A stretch of 64,000 nucleotides of DNA from Eopsaltria australis (Eukaryota; Chordata; Aves; Passeriformes; Petroicidae). Position numbers and translations under genes: made by a program. Below, one piece after another: positions 1 to 13,500 of the stretch (position 1 is its first letter; every line of letters begins with the position of its first letter). The stretch lies in assembly GCA_034509425.1 (NCBI GenBank), contig JAVTVJ010000012.1, positions 8,095,001 through 8,159,000 of the forward strand, written 5' to 3'. The notes below the pieces were generated by a model. It did not search any database. It worked only from the letters and a program-made list of their open reading frames with translations, and had not been told where the DNA came from.

Positions 1-1413
1 TCACTCAGGATTTGCACAAGTCAGCAGAGACTGAGGTGGCAGTGAGGAAAACAGACTGGTGGTGTTCACTTGCAGGGTGGTGGCTTTGTAGTGCACCATG
101 GGCATAACCTGTCCAAAGGTGAAGGGCAAAGTCCCAGAGGGACAGTCACCCTCAGCACATGGGGGATCCTGTGGTGACTGATGCTTATGCCACGCTCCTG
201 GCCTGGCTGGAGAACAGGCTGACAGAGTGGAGATGGCTCACTGCCATCTCAGGAAGGTTGGCAGGTGTGGGGAGCTGTCCAGAGCCTCACAGGGACCAGG
301 AAAATGCAAAGGGGGCTTTTCAGCTCTGCCCACCATTGCAGCTGTCACTCTACTCGCCGTGGAGGGCAGCTGCTCAGAGGCCAGTGGTGTGTCCTGTATT
401 ACACAAAATGAAACTTGTTTGTGAGAGCAAAAGGTTCTCTCAAGGATGCTGGAAGCACTAAATGGATTGCACGAGGAACGATTTTTTTTTTAATCTAATG
501 TAACCACAGTGTGCCTCAATTGCTCTCCATGGCAACTGGAGAAGGGCAGAAAAAAAATCAGTCTGGTTTTGCAGAAAATAATATTAGGTTGAATATTATA
601 CCAGTGAAACAACAGAGCAGGTGATTTGGGTCAAAATCAAAAAGACCTGAACTTGAGCTGGCAGACAAGGCTTGTCTGAGCAAATGTGGCTCTGACTTGT
701 GAGGAGTGCCAGACTGGATCAGCAGGCAGCAACTCATGATGTGCCCTTGTAAATTCAGGGATTGTTGGTTATAGGGTGCACAGGCAGTAACTTGGAAAAT
801 GAAGCCTGCTTTCCACTGGCTTGAATTTGCTTCCAGAGTCTGTGATACCACCATAGAATAGTTTGTGACCTGCTAAGTAAGTACAAAAGTGCCTGGACTA
901 CACAATTGAATGTGAGGGTCATTTTCCATGTAGTCTGTTTAAATAATGAACAATTTAAAACAATTCTCATGCCTCTAGTGCATTCTCTTTTATTTTCATT
1001 TTGAGAGATAAGGAAAGTGTGCTAGTTTTTATTTTTAACCTGCAAGAGGAACATAACTGCTTGTCTCTTCCCCTTCTTGGGGAAGTGAAAATCAGAAACA
1101 AACTTCCATCTCTTCTCTTTTTCTATTGAGAGAGTAGGAAGGTTTGGAAAGCCAGAAATTCACCTGACAGGGCCTTGCAGTTTGTGTTCTTGGGGACTTA
1201 GACATTGAGAGCCTGCAGCAAAATCCAGACAGGAACAAGCCCATGTGTACTTTTGTGTTCTGTTTCTCGAGGTAAACTTTGAATTCCTGTGGAGGCCAAG
1301 TGTTATCGGGGCTCCTGAAAAGGGAGTCTTGTTTATAAATTCTGGGTTATAATGTAAAGGAAAAGGAGCCAGATAAGCACAATCCTCACCACTTCTGATG
1401 TCTCTTGTTACAG
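1..1413 (+). other. SYNE3 intron, 3' part
   Basis: This is non-coding sequence upstream of the first exon seen in the window. It ends in a usable polypyrimidine/acceptor (tcttgttacag). Short open frames here (for example 159-461) have no family resemblance and no splice context. No repeat or RNA gene was recognised. Confidence 0.7.
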
Positions 1414-1574
1414 AACAGAGTGAAACTGCTCGAAACGATAACCAAGGAACATGAGCTGTACAGCGCCAATGTCAACCAGTTTCAATCGTGGCTGAATGGT
1501 GTCACAGAGAGACTGAACTGCTGCATTGGAGAAACAACCAAGTCTTCGCAGAGGACAAGCTAAAGGCACTGAAG
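1414..1574 (+). CDS. SYNE3: SYNE3 exon w1 (spectrin-repeat helix), one base short
   Basis: The first part reads NRVKLLETITKEHELY...QFQSWLNGV, a typical spectrin-repeat helix with the conserved Trp. It matches the human stretch around LLEQVAREHEEY. After CCIGETTKSS the reading must shift one frame to continue as AEDKLKALK, which joins in phase to the next exon. The exon is 161 bp; 162 (54 codons) would match the human exon. As printed, the frame runs into TAA at 1561-1563. The missing base lies somewhere in about 1530-1549. The donor is the weak AAG|gtcctt. Assembly or read error, or a recent null allele, are both possible. Confidence 0.85.
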
Positions 1575-4500
1575 GTCCTTGAACAATATCCTACAAGGAG
1601 TTAGGATTGTCTGTTTTTCGTGCCCGTATGTGTTGCTCAAACCATACAAGGGTGTACTTGAGAAAAGAATTACACGTAGAAAATTGATGGTGATTTTAGC
1701 ATGGGCTAGGACAGATGAGTTGTATGAGGTCCTGAAACTTAGTATGTATGGCTCTTCCAGTATGAGTCACAAACTGGTCTGGTTTGTTTTTCTTAAAGCC
1801 TGATCTTCAACGGTTATGTGATTCTTCGAGAATCTTGTTTAAATAAATCAGATTTGGTAAACATGATCCAAATAGACCCTGAAGGTTCACAGTTTTTAAG
1901 AGTTTAGAGCTGGTGATGAAAATACTAGTTTTGAGAACAATATCCTTTATTTTGGTGCCACTGCTTTAAATGTTTAGCTGAAAATCTCTGAGATCCAACT
2001 ATTAATATATGTCTAGTACCTGCAGCTCCTGTTCTCTTTGTCAGGGATCTCAGGTGAGAAGCATTAATGAAAACCAATATTTTCAGAATCAATGGCAATC
2101 AGTATTACTCAGAAGGCAATCAAATGACTAACCCTAGCTTCTGGTCACTTGAAAAAAGACATGTTTTGAAATAAGAAGTGAAAACCAAAATACATACAAC
2201 CAGGAGAGGTGGTCCTTTTTCCTCCTGATTTCATCTTTTTCCCCAGCTTCCCATTCCTGCAGATAATCTTTATTTAACTTCTTCTTGCAGGAAATTGCCA
2301 AAGACATTAGGAGTGGTGGAAAGAAATGGAAGCACCTTGAAAATCAGTGTGCAGAGGTGATTCAGAATACCTCTCCACTTGGAGCTGCAAGATTGAAGGA
2401 TGAACTTGAAGAGCTAAGAAAAGCCTTGGAGAAGTTGAAACTACTGAGTAGTGAGGAGGAGGAGAGATTGCTCAAGATCCGACAGTCTGAAAGTGCCTAT
2501 GAGTCCCAAGCCAGTCAATTAGAAGCAGACATCCAGAGGCTGAGAAGAGATCTACAGAGGCTAGAAGATGACCTGGACCCTGGGGAAGGGGAAAAGACTG
2601 AAGAGGAGTTTGTAACTCTGTGGAGAAAATGCAATGTAAGTTGTTACCCTTTGTGTGGAGGATCAAGTGCAGCCACAGACTGAACATGCACAGTCACATC
2701 CAACAGATGCCTGTCCCATTGGTTAGAGATGATAAGGAAAGAGCATGAGTGTGTGTGAAACAGACTGAGGAAAATGTGACTGCCAACCATGGAATCAACT
2801 GCCCCAACCTTCCACAGGAGGAGCAGGGTTGGAGGATGTGCTGGAGTTTGTGCCTAGAGTTCAAAAAGATCATATGGAAAAAGAGCACAATACAGAGCAA
2901 ACAACACAATTTGCTCCACTTAAAAAGAAGCAGGAAGTTAATGCCTCACTGTATATATAAACACACAGACACAAGTGCATACACAGACACAAGTACACAT
3001 ATTTCTGAGGTATTTGGTAAGATCATTGCTATATTTTATCCTTCATCTCTGTAAGATAGGGACCTCTATTTCTTTACTAGCAGACACATTATCAGTGCTG
3101 AGAAGTCCCAAGATTGGTTTTGGTGTAAATAGTGGATTGTTACAATCTGCTGCAAAAATGAGTGCAAAAAATTTTATCATGCATAAAGTAGATAAGGATC
3201 TTTACTACTCATTTCCTCTTGAGGGCTGGTTTTGCATTTATTATCTGTTCTCCAAATGCCTTCCATTGCTGTTTGTATGTCTAGAACTGTGCAGGACAAA
3301 CTCGGAAAAGCATATGCAAAAAGGATCCAATAAATTTAGAGTGGTTCAATCCAGCTACATTTGCATGGGTTTTAGTTGTTTTTGTTTCCCTGAGTCACCC
3401 TAGAATTAACATTCTCTATATGTGAGTCTCTGAGAAAGATTTGTTCATGCAGACGCCGTTAAGACTGCTCCAAAAATGCAGCTCATGTTATATACTGCAG
3501 TCAGTGAACTGAAACTGGGCCTGTTTGTGATTCACTCTGTTCAAACAGTGAGCCCTGCAGATCAGATGCAGAGGCTGGGCAGTGTGAGGGGAGGAGAGAG
3601 AGCCTGCTGGAAAAAAACTGTTGCTGAGAATGTTTTCTGTCTTAGCAAAGGCCATATTCCTTATAACCAGGAAAAAAGCCACTGAAAGGGGATTTGTGCA
3701 CACCCTGAGACACAGCCTTACTTCTTCATTTCATGTGCCAGATACTACATAAGGTGTGATCTGTTCATTATTTTTACAATTAAGGCAACAAGAGCAGCTC
3801 TGGCTGCAGAAGAGTCAAAGATTGAGAGGCTGAAGGCACAGCTCAAGGAACTGCTACGGTTTTCCCAAGATGTGCAGCCACACGCTGAGAGCGTTGTCTC
3901 TGCAATACACCAGTATCAAAGGTACTGGGAAGCCTGACTGTGGTGGGCAGGTGGGGGGAATCTTCTCTCAGACATGGAAGGGGCCTAAGAAAAAAGTGAT
4001 ATACCATCCAATTGTAGGTGATGGGTAGAAAAAAAAAAAGCTTTTGCTAATTACATCCGCCTCCCTGTTTCAGTAAAGCTGTAATTTTAGCCATTTGCAA
4101 GGAGCTGGAGGCTCCTGGTCATTTTCAAGCAATGATCTTACATCAGTGTTGTGTATGGTTTGAAGAAAATTAGATTGTTGGCAGCTAATTTGATCTTATT
4201 AGCATTTTACAATAATCATTTATGTATTTTGCTTGCCTTCATGCCAGCAACTAGAAAATCAGGACAGGAGCTGTGGTAGTAAACGGTTCAGAAGAATTAT
4301 GGCCCTCCCTTGTTGAGTTTGTTGCAGTGACTCACCAGCCTTAGCAATTACTTGGCACAGTTTATTCCCCTTCTCCTGGCAGCTTATGTGCATGTTCCTG
4401 TTTTCAACTTGCCTTGGGTTGGAAACTCTGAAAGTTTAGCCTCTCCCCAGACTTCAGTGTTTCCGTTTCCAGGCTGCCTGGAATCAGGAAGTAAAGAAGC

Positions 4501-7500
4501 TGCAGCAAATTTTGCAAACTAGAAGAAAGGATCATTTTTTTAAGGGAGAAAAAAGGTCAGTTCTTTTCCTGTATCCCAGCTTATTTCCCTCTGTGCTCAG
4601 TATGCCGTCCTGCTGGAAGGGTTACAGGTCATTGTGGGGAAGGATTTCAGTTTAAAAAGTAGCGAGTAAACAATGTTGAAAGAGGAGCAAAGAAGGCAGG
4701 GGACTTGCCTCTGAGTAGAAAATGGCAGCTGCTCCTTTGCCAGCTTCTTTCCAAAGTTTCTTTGGGAAGTCTGGCAGCTTCTCACTGAGCCTGGCAGGGG
4801 CAGCAGAGCAAATGGCAGGGGATATGTAAAGTCAGAACTTTATATTTGCGGAGCTTTTGGCCTTGCCTTTGTTTAGCTCCGTCATGGCCCAGTGACACAG
4901 GTAAGGTTGTTTGTTTCTGTTTTTATAGAAAGGCCAAAGTATTGATCCTGAGTGGCATTGCTCTCACCTGCCTGTCTTGTGAGTTTGCAAGATACTGTTC
5001 CCCTGTGAGCATGAAGTTTGGGCTGCATTTTGCCAAATCAGGCAGGATTCTGCAAACTGGGAGGTCAGGCAAGCTGAGAAAAACAGGAGGCAGCTGCATG
5101 GGGTGTGTCACTGCTGGGCCTTGTCACTCGGCTCTGTTTGGGATAAGCCTTTTTAAGAGAAGCCTGGATATTCACTGAAGGTTTGCTGATTAATTTATTT
5201 TTTTTTTTTACAATAATAGAGCTGTGTATGTATGTGCATACATATACATAAATACAAAGGTTTTATGAGAATCACCTCTATGTGCCAATATAAATTCAAG
5301 TGGTTCTGCAAAATTTAAAAGAATTGTATCTTAACTAAAAATGTATTTTTCACATAACATAAGGTTATCAAAGACTTCTAAAAGTAATTTTTAGAAGAAA
5401 CAAAACCTTGTTTTTTACAGGCAAGTGCAGTTACATTCTAGACACTCTTGGCTTGCTCCTCCCATCAATCAGTGAGACTGCTCCAATAATATGATTTGTT
5501 AAATCACACTGGTGCCAGCAGCCAAGAAAGATCACATACAAGGGGAGACTGCTGGCTACTAGAAAAGCAAAATAGTTCCTGATACACAGTTGCACAAAAG
5601 ACAAATGTGTCCTACGGCATCTAAATAAAGTTTTGTCAGATGTCTGTGACTGACAGAGCAGCTGTTGGTTCAACACCAGGCTCAGGCAGTAAAACAGACT
5701 GAGGTTTTTGTGTTGTATGTGGTTTACACCCGAGTATTGTGTTAATTCATGCCCAGTGTTTGGGCTTGGATTTCTTCATAATCCTTCTCTTGGTTATCAC
5801 TTTATCCTTACAGTGTTAGAGGCAAGGCTTCTAAAATGAGCACTGATACAGAAACCCAACTGAGGAGACTCTTCCAAAATCCCCTGCAAAGTTTTGAACA
5901 GTGGAAGCCATCGGTCCAGATGCTCCTGGAGACTCCAGAGCCAGAGCTGGCTCACATTGAGGTAGCAAAGCTGTTGCTGAGTTCAGAAATGTGGGTTTGA
6001 CCAAGCCTGCATCCAGCTGCCAGGCAGCAGCAGCTGGAAGGTCCTGCTGGTGTGGCAGGAAAATCCACAGTAGGGATGGAGGTTTTTACTTGGTTCCAGC
6101 TGTAGCACATTTGGTTAACCGGAGTTGGCTGCTGAGTAGGCTGCATTAAGTGTTAGGTATCTTTAACAATAATGATAATATTGTTTAGCATTAGCCCAGA
6201 TCTCCCTGGATGGGAAGTCTGTGGACTCTGTTAAATAATTATGTAGTGATGATGTAGACGTGGGATTAAAATGCACGATTTATGCACATGCCCAGCAAGG
6301 TGTGTTTGCTATTCTGTCTTCCCTGTGATTTCCAGAATAAATATGTCTGTGAACAGGGATGGAATATATCCTCAGGATGAGCATTCAAGCTGTCCTTTCT
6401 GTTGGTTGTTTAGGCCTCTCCTCTGCACAGACAACTCTTTCCATAGTACAGCTTACCTCTCTTTGTTCACAAAATGGATGCAGCCCTGGTGCCTCTAACA
6501 TTATCAGGAACATTTTTCCTTTAACTGGGCACTGTCCAGGTACCTTCTGTTACCCCTTGTTGGCCCAGCATGCTGTTTTTGCCTGACTTTGTCATACTGC
6601 TTTGGTTGTGTGACATGTGTGAGAATAATATGGTTATATGATTTATTTTTTTTGTATGATCTCACTGCAAGAACTTTTCTCCTTTAGGCTGCTCTAGCTG
6701 AAAGCTCCCAGTTCAAAGAGAAGTTGATGACAGTACAGCTAAAGAAAGATATGCTAAACAATGTCCTTGGTGAGGAAAAAGCAGAGTCTTTCCTTCAAGA
6801 AGTAGCTGAAGCTTCAAAGGAGAGAGAAATTCTACATAAAAGTCTTCTGCAAAGCAAGAGCAAACTCCAGGTGAACTACAAAACCCATAAACTGTCTTTG
6901 CTGGGATAAAGACAAAGATCAAGTCTTTACTAAGCCAGTTTTACATATATAAATTTAGTATGAATCCCTTTCTCTATGTTGATCAAATATTCAAATAAAT
7001 GCCTGGTCTGTTGCTTAGTGCAGCTCAGTGTTCTGAATATGAAGCAGATATTGACAGAAGATAATGTCGAGGGATCTATGTTGAATGCTGGACCTGTTTT
7101 CTTATTTCTCTATCTAGAATTTGATATTGCAACATAAGAACTTTGATGCTGGTTTTGCACCATTGCAGAAGAAATTATCTGCCATCAAAGCCAAATTAGA
7201 TCTGGAGAAGGAACCACGGCCTGACCTCTTGGGTAAAAAGACACAACTCCAGAGACTCCAGGTACATTACAGTATTGTTTGGCCTTGTTATCCTCAGCTA
7301 ACTGTGGTTCCTGTTCATTCATATTTTATTAGCATTGGGATTTCCGTACCTTTCCCCTTTATTGTGTGTTAGATAATTTCATTTGGTCCAGTTTATAGCA
7401 TGAGTGAATGAAATTAAAGCAGTGCAGATGAAGCACTGGCAAACAGAGCTTGAGGGAAGGAATAAGCAGCTGGAAGCTGTTGGTGATACACCTTCTTGGG

Positions 7501-10500
7501 CTAGTTTAATTGCTAAAGAAAATGTATCCTGAGACTTCCCACTGGCAGTGAAACTGCACAAGATAACCTGAACCAATCTAACTTCCTCAGAAGAGTTTCC
7601 ATTGTTCCACTTCCTTTTGTATCCTCCTCTTTCTGCTCTTTACCTTGTCACTTAGCTTTGACGTGTGCCGGATTTGCTCCACAAGCTGATTCAGATGGCC
7701 AAAATAAGAAAAAAAAATAACAGAAAAAGATGATAATTTTTTTGGTTAGTGTTTTGAACTGGTTCTGCAAAGGGTCCAACATGCAGCAGAGCCTGTTCAA
7801 GGCATACAGTGGGATTACATACCTAGGAGAGGGGAGAGAAGAGCAGGAGGAGACGGGAGAGGGGATGTGACTGTGCCATGGTGAGCTATGATGGTTCAGC
7901 TGTACTGTGGCACTTCATCCGGGGTGACCACAGGGGTTTTACCACCACAGGTCTTTGCAGTTCTTAGCTGGTTATACTGTGGCTCCTTTGGCACTTCTCA
8001 GCAGCTTATCTTCTTTGTTGTCTCATGGTAACATGTAAAGGACATCCAACCATTTTTTCAGAAACATTTACTTCTAGGCATCGAAACAATTCATTTTCTT
8101 AATGATAGTGGTTGTTGCTGGGTTTTTTTGTCCTCACACTGTCCAATGAAGCTACCTTTGGTGTATGTTTTGTGAAAGTCTATGCCATACACAGCACAAT
8201 ACACATATGGAATCTGTCTTTTCCTCTGCAGATGATCCAAGATGACTTGGCAGAGCTTGCAATTCACATGGAGGAGGTAGAGAAGCTTGTTCAGTCAAAT
8301 ACCACACACAGGCATGAAATGAACCAACTTTCATCTGAGTCTCAGGCCCTGAAGAGGTCATTGGAGGTAACACAAGAAAGTTTTTAGTTGCCTGGGAAGT
8401 TGTCAGCTGTGTCTATTTAAAAATACTTTAAAAAAAATCTTAGAGCATGTGACCTTACATGCTTTGAGTGACAGATTTTTTCATTTCAGGGAAGAAGGCA
8501 CTGAATTCTTACTACTTTGATAACACTTCCAGGATTCTCTGATTATCTCTAACGTGATTTCCCTTGGGGATAGGATACCATCCACACAGATTTTATGTCT
8601 ATATAAACTATTTCTGGAGTTGAGATTTCTAACCAAAAGAACTTAGTCATGATGGTGCTTGCACTTCACAGATCACTGGAGAGGGGTTTTTACCAAAGTG
8701 GGGTTTTTATGGCTTTGTGACCAATAGGTTAGTGAGAGAAAAGTTCTGCAATTGCATAAATACTTGTTTTGTCCGGAGGCACTTTTTAGCTTGCAAACAT
8801 ACCTATAAAATGACCTCCAAAGCAATCTCAGAAGAAGAGAAAGTTACCTTAGTTATGCAGTTCATTATTAAATTACATATGTTAAAGTGTTACCTGAACA
8901 TGCGCTGTTGAATTCTAGTTTCGATCTCAATCATCCCATTTATCACTGAACTGGACTTTTTCCAAACAAGTCTGTACAGTCCTTTCTGATTCAGGGAGTG
9001 TAAGATGTATTTGATGTTGACTGGGGTACAAAAACCCGAGAGATGGATATTGCCTAGTCCCTTTCAGCTGAGAAGGAAGGGAGCTATTCTAGTTCTTAAA
9101 ACCCCCCCGTGTGGTTGAAGTCAGGCCTGCAGGAGCGTGGAGGTGTTTTCCACACCTCTGATGCTGAAAGGATAGATTTTTTGTCTCTCATTAACAGCTG
9201 CTGTTTTCCTTTTTGCCCATGAGGTTCTGTGCCCATCATAGTGTTAGATCCAGTAAAGAAAGTGCTTTTTGTCTGTCTTTAGTTGCTGACATATTTTTAT
9301 CGTTTGTAGATGATGATACAGCAGAGTGAAGACCACGTTCAGAAGCACTGGGCTTATAATGACAAACTGTCTGACCTCCAGCAGTGGATCTCAGTAACTA
9401 GGGAGAAGATTGACTCCTACAAGGATGCTGATGGAGAGCAGAGCACCGAGGGAAGGCTGGAAGACCTGGAGGTGAGAAAAGCATCTTAGTTTAAGATGTT
9501 AATTATTCACTTTGCAGCATTCAGACATTAAGAGTAGGGGTTTCTAGCGAGGATTTCCTGGTTTGAGAGAGTAATGATGTGTGTTTCTCCTTCAGTAACT
9601 GTTGGTTGCTGTTGCCTCTCTGGTTTGCTCTGTGTTGTGGGATGTCACGTAACAGACAAGAGCAGTGAAAAATAAGTAAGAAGTGTTGAGATGGATAAAG
9701 TATTATCCAAGGATAGGCGGCCTGTTCCTGTCAGGGTGACCTCTCTGGACAATACCTGCCTTTGCCTGTGTGAACTCATCAATATAATGAGCATTCCTGC
9801 CCTGTTAGCTGGCCTTCCAATTGTTGAACTGAACTGTTCCAAAGCTGCCAGCTTTTCCCTGGGTAGCAGTACTTTGCATGCTAAATTCACTCTGGTAGGT
9901 TACTTCAGCTGGCACCTGTTGCCTTCTCACAGGAGACCAAAATCTTTCATGTGCAGGCTAAAGAAGGAGGTGCATTCACAGCTTGCACCCTTTAAGTTTT
10001 CCCATCAGCTCTTTGACCTATGTTGGCTCTTTGGAAGTATCCACAGCATATTTTTTTTTCTTGTTAGATATATTCTAGCTAGTGCCAACAGAACCAGCAT
10101 AGTCCTGGGCTGAACATGGCCTTCAGTCTGACATAGCCTCTGCTTTACCCAGGATACCTAGGAGTAACTGTCAGGGCTGTGCATTTCAGAGATGGCTAGC
10201 TGAGTTTCCAGATAAGGAGATCCAGCTGCACCTCGTGGAAGCTCATGGCCAGCTGGTCATGGAGAATTCTTCTCCAGAGGAGACTGCCCATGTCCAGGGA
10301 GAGCTGGATCAGCTGAAGGAGTCGTGGACATCACTGAAGGAGATGGCAACTGGGTAAGTGTTCATGTAGGTCTTCCTCATGTTCCTTCAAGGGGGTTCTC
10401 TTTACTGTAATTAGAACAGACACACATATGCTTTGTGCTGGGAAAGTGAACAGCCATACCATAATGCTAGAAGCAAGATGGGATTTTATTTGTTTGTAAA

Positions 10501-13500
10501 CTGAAAATCATTACTTTCAAGAAAACCTTTTTAAGACTCTGTGAACCAATGTCTGTGAATCTTCCTTTACCTTGTGTCAGAGTAGGCAGGGTTTTATGAC
10601 CTGGCTCACTCTTGTACTGCCAAGACACTTTCTGTGTCAGAGGAAATTTGGCATAGGCTGGGTGACTTGTGCTGTTCTGTCTCATCTTCCTGTTCTCCTC
10701 AGAGATGCCTCCAAGAAGGGTAGATCTGCAATGGGATTTGTGCCTTTTGCAAACCTGCAAAAGTATACGCAGAGCTAAAAATCTTCTCTTCAGCTGGGAA
10801 ATGAAGACTTAATTTATTTTGCCTCAACAGTGTAGTGTTGAAATGCTGCTCATATTAGCTAGTCTGTATTAATATTTAATGATGTATGATTGTATTCATA
10901 CATACTGTCAGAATAGGCACAAAAATTAAAGTACAAAATTGAGGAAGGCTTGATTGTGCTGCCTTCTGTAACCAGAAAGAAAGGTATATTGCCAAGGTGA
11001 TATTTTTAGTCCCCTAAATAAAAGAAAACAAAACACTTAGAAATGCTAGAACTAGAGTACTGGGGCAGCTTTGATTCACTGTAGTTGGGAATAACTTTAA
11101 GAGTAATAGTGTTTTTAGTATTAATAATGATATAATAATAGCAACAATAGTGCTGTTTCCCCAGAGCTGCCTCCCATAGCCCCAGTCAGAATGTGGATGT
11201 CCACTGCACTGATGTCTCTGGTTTTGTGTTTTCAAGCCTCCTCAAAAAGTGGCAGTTAAGTAGGCCAGTGGCTGATAAGAAGAAGAAAAGAGCATTTGTG
11301 GACAGCAGATGGATGTCCAGACCTGCTTTCCACCTTTTTGATGTTGGTCCCAACCATAAGCAGGTGAGATGGGGACTGTGTCTGCCTTCATAGAACAATT
11401 TCTTTGCCTTCATCTGATACTATGGGTTACAAAGTTGGAGGTTAAGATCTTGCCATCAGACCTTCAGAGGAAATATCTGACAAAGCAGTAAGGGCTTTTT
11501 TGTTCCTGTTGTCCTCTGTCCTAGGAGAAGATGGGAGAAGGGCAAAGTGCAAGCAGCCACTTGAAGCTCCTACATGATTTTGAAGAGTGGCTACAAGGAG
11601 AAAACACCAAACTGACCAAAATTCTTGCTGGGACTCCATCTTCCACAGAGGAAATTAAGGCACAGCAGAGCAAACTTGAGGTTAGTTTTCAGGGGGTGAA
11701 TGAATAAAGACAAATTCTTTCCGAATTTAAAAAAACCCAAACAACAATAAAACCCAAAACCACCAACTAACAAGAAAGCCACCACCCCCAAAAAACCCCC
11801 AAAAATCCTCAAGAACAAATAGACAAAAAATTCAAACACTACATTCTCTGCTTTACTCATCTAGAGTAGATGAAGCTCAGGAATTTAAGATAAATTTCAT
11901 TCTTTCTACTAAGAAACGTCTGCCAGACCCAGAGTGGTAGAAGGGAAGGGAGCACCTGGCATTAAGGTGCTGGGTTGGGCATTTCCAGTGTGGTATGGCA
12001 AAGGTGTTCATTAAAAGAAGCTGATTAAAATCAGTGTCTGGTATTTGGTCTCTCTTCCTGTTGAATATGGCCAAATGCCACAGCAATTTGTTAGACTTGT
12101 TGGATTGTTAGAAACTAAACACAGAAATATCCAAGGCTACAGGAGTCCTGCAGGTGAGCTATGTATCATTTCAGGCCAAAAAAGCAACAACAAAAATAAT
12201 TGTGCTATTCCATAACCACTGTTTTTTCAAATGCTAATTTAAAAAGTGGGGCCTTCCTGAATCCAGAATTGCTGCTGACCCTTTTCTTTCCCTGTAGGAG
12301 CTGCAGTCTCATGTGCCTCATGGCCAGCACCTCTTTGAGGACCTCCTTCATCTCCATCCTGTCATTGGAGATTCTGAAGACCTGGAGGACCTGCGTTACC
12401 GATGGATGCTCTACAAATCTAAACTGAGAGAGTCCAGGAGTTCACTGGTAGGTGACAACACACAGCCCTCAGCTGCTGAGCTCTGCCTTTGCTCTTTCAG
12501 GTTGCTTCACATTGCTATCTTAATTCAGCAGTATACATGTGTGTCTGCTTAATTAAGAGCAGTGTGCTTTTCCCTTTGTGAGTTATGCTCAAAATATTTC
12601 TTGAGGTGGAAGGTTCAAACCAGAATGACAAATGGCAGAGGTATGCAGCTGGGGACTGAGAGGTGTTTGTGTGTGTGAATACTTTGGATATATGCCTGGT
12701 TCTGGGCACATGGATTTCTATTTTTTGCTCTTTCTCCGCACAATATTCTCCATAGTTATTTTTTGACAGTTCCTGCAGTAAGAATATATTCACTGTTCAT
12801 TATTTCTGTCTCCTGCTGTGAGACAGAATAGTCACTGAGTGAACTGATTCAAAGTAACTGTGCACAGAAGGACCTAGTCCCTTTTGAAACTGTCTTTATA
12901 GGCAAATGACTTGGAATGAAATAAAGAGGAGGCATTTTAATGCAAAAACCAAATTATTGAAGAAGTTACCAAGTTCTTATTTGTAAGACCTGCTAAGGAT
13001 GGCAGAATTCATCATCATATACAAGATATTCCAGTACATGCTAAAGATAATTCCATGGTTTTAGCATAAACATATATAATTATTAATGAATATTTTTCTA
13101 GCTTAACTACTCACATTATGTGAGGAACTTCAAGATATGATAGTCAAAGGATTAAAATTTACAGGTTTGCATTTGGTACTTTCCATATGCAAGTGCTTTG
13201 AAAGGTATCTGAACTTGAACACCTAAAATTTGAGGCATTTTAAAATTTTCTGCCTTGGGAAACCTTGTCTTGAAATACAAAGCCTATTTAGAACATGAGT
13301 CCTTTAAAATGCATGGAAGGTAAGCATGACTTTCATTAATAAAGAGCCTATTTCTGTGTTTGCCATTGATTGTAATGACTTATGCTTTGTTAACCAAGAC
13401 CTTCTGTAAGCATTAATACAGTCAATAGGTGTCAGTAAAGTCAAAGCTATTGCTGGGAGCACTTCTCATCTGATTCAAATAGTCAAGAACCTAAAAACAT

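Noticed and set aside
159..461. 100-codon plus-strand open frame near the window start
   Set aside because: It lies in intron sequence upstream of exon w1, with no family resemblance and no fitting splice sites.
3476..3685. Short open frames inside SYNE3 introns on both strands
   Set aside because: Isolated and low complexity, with no match to the nesprin rod; they do not chain in phase with the recognised exons.
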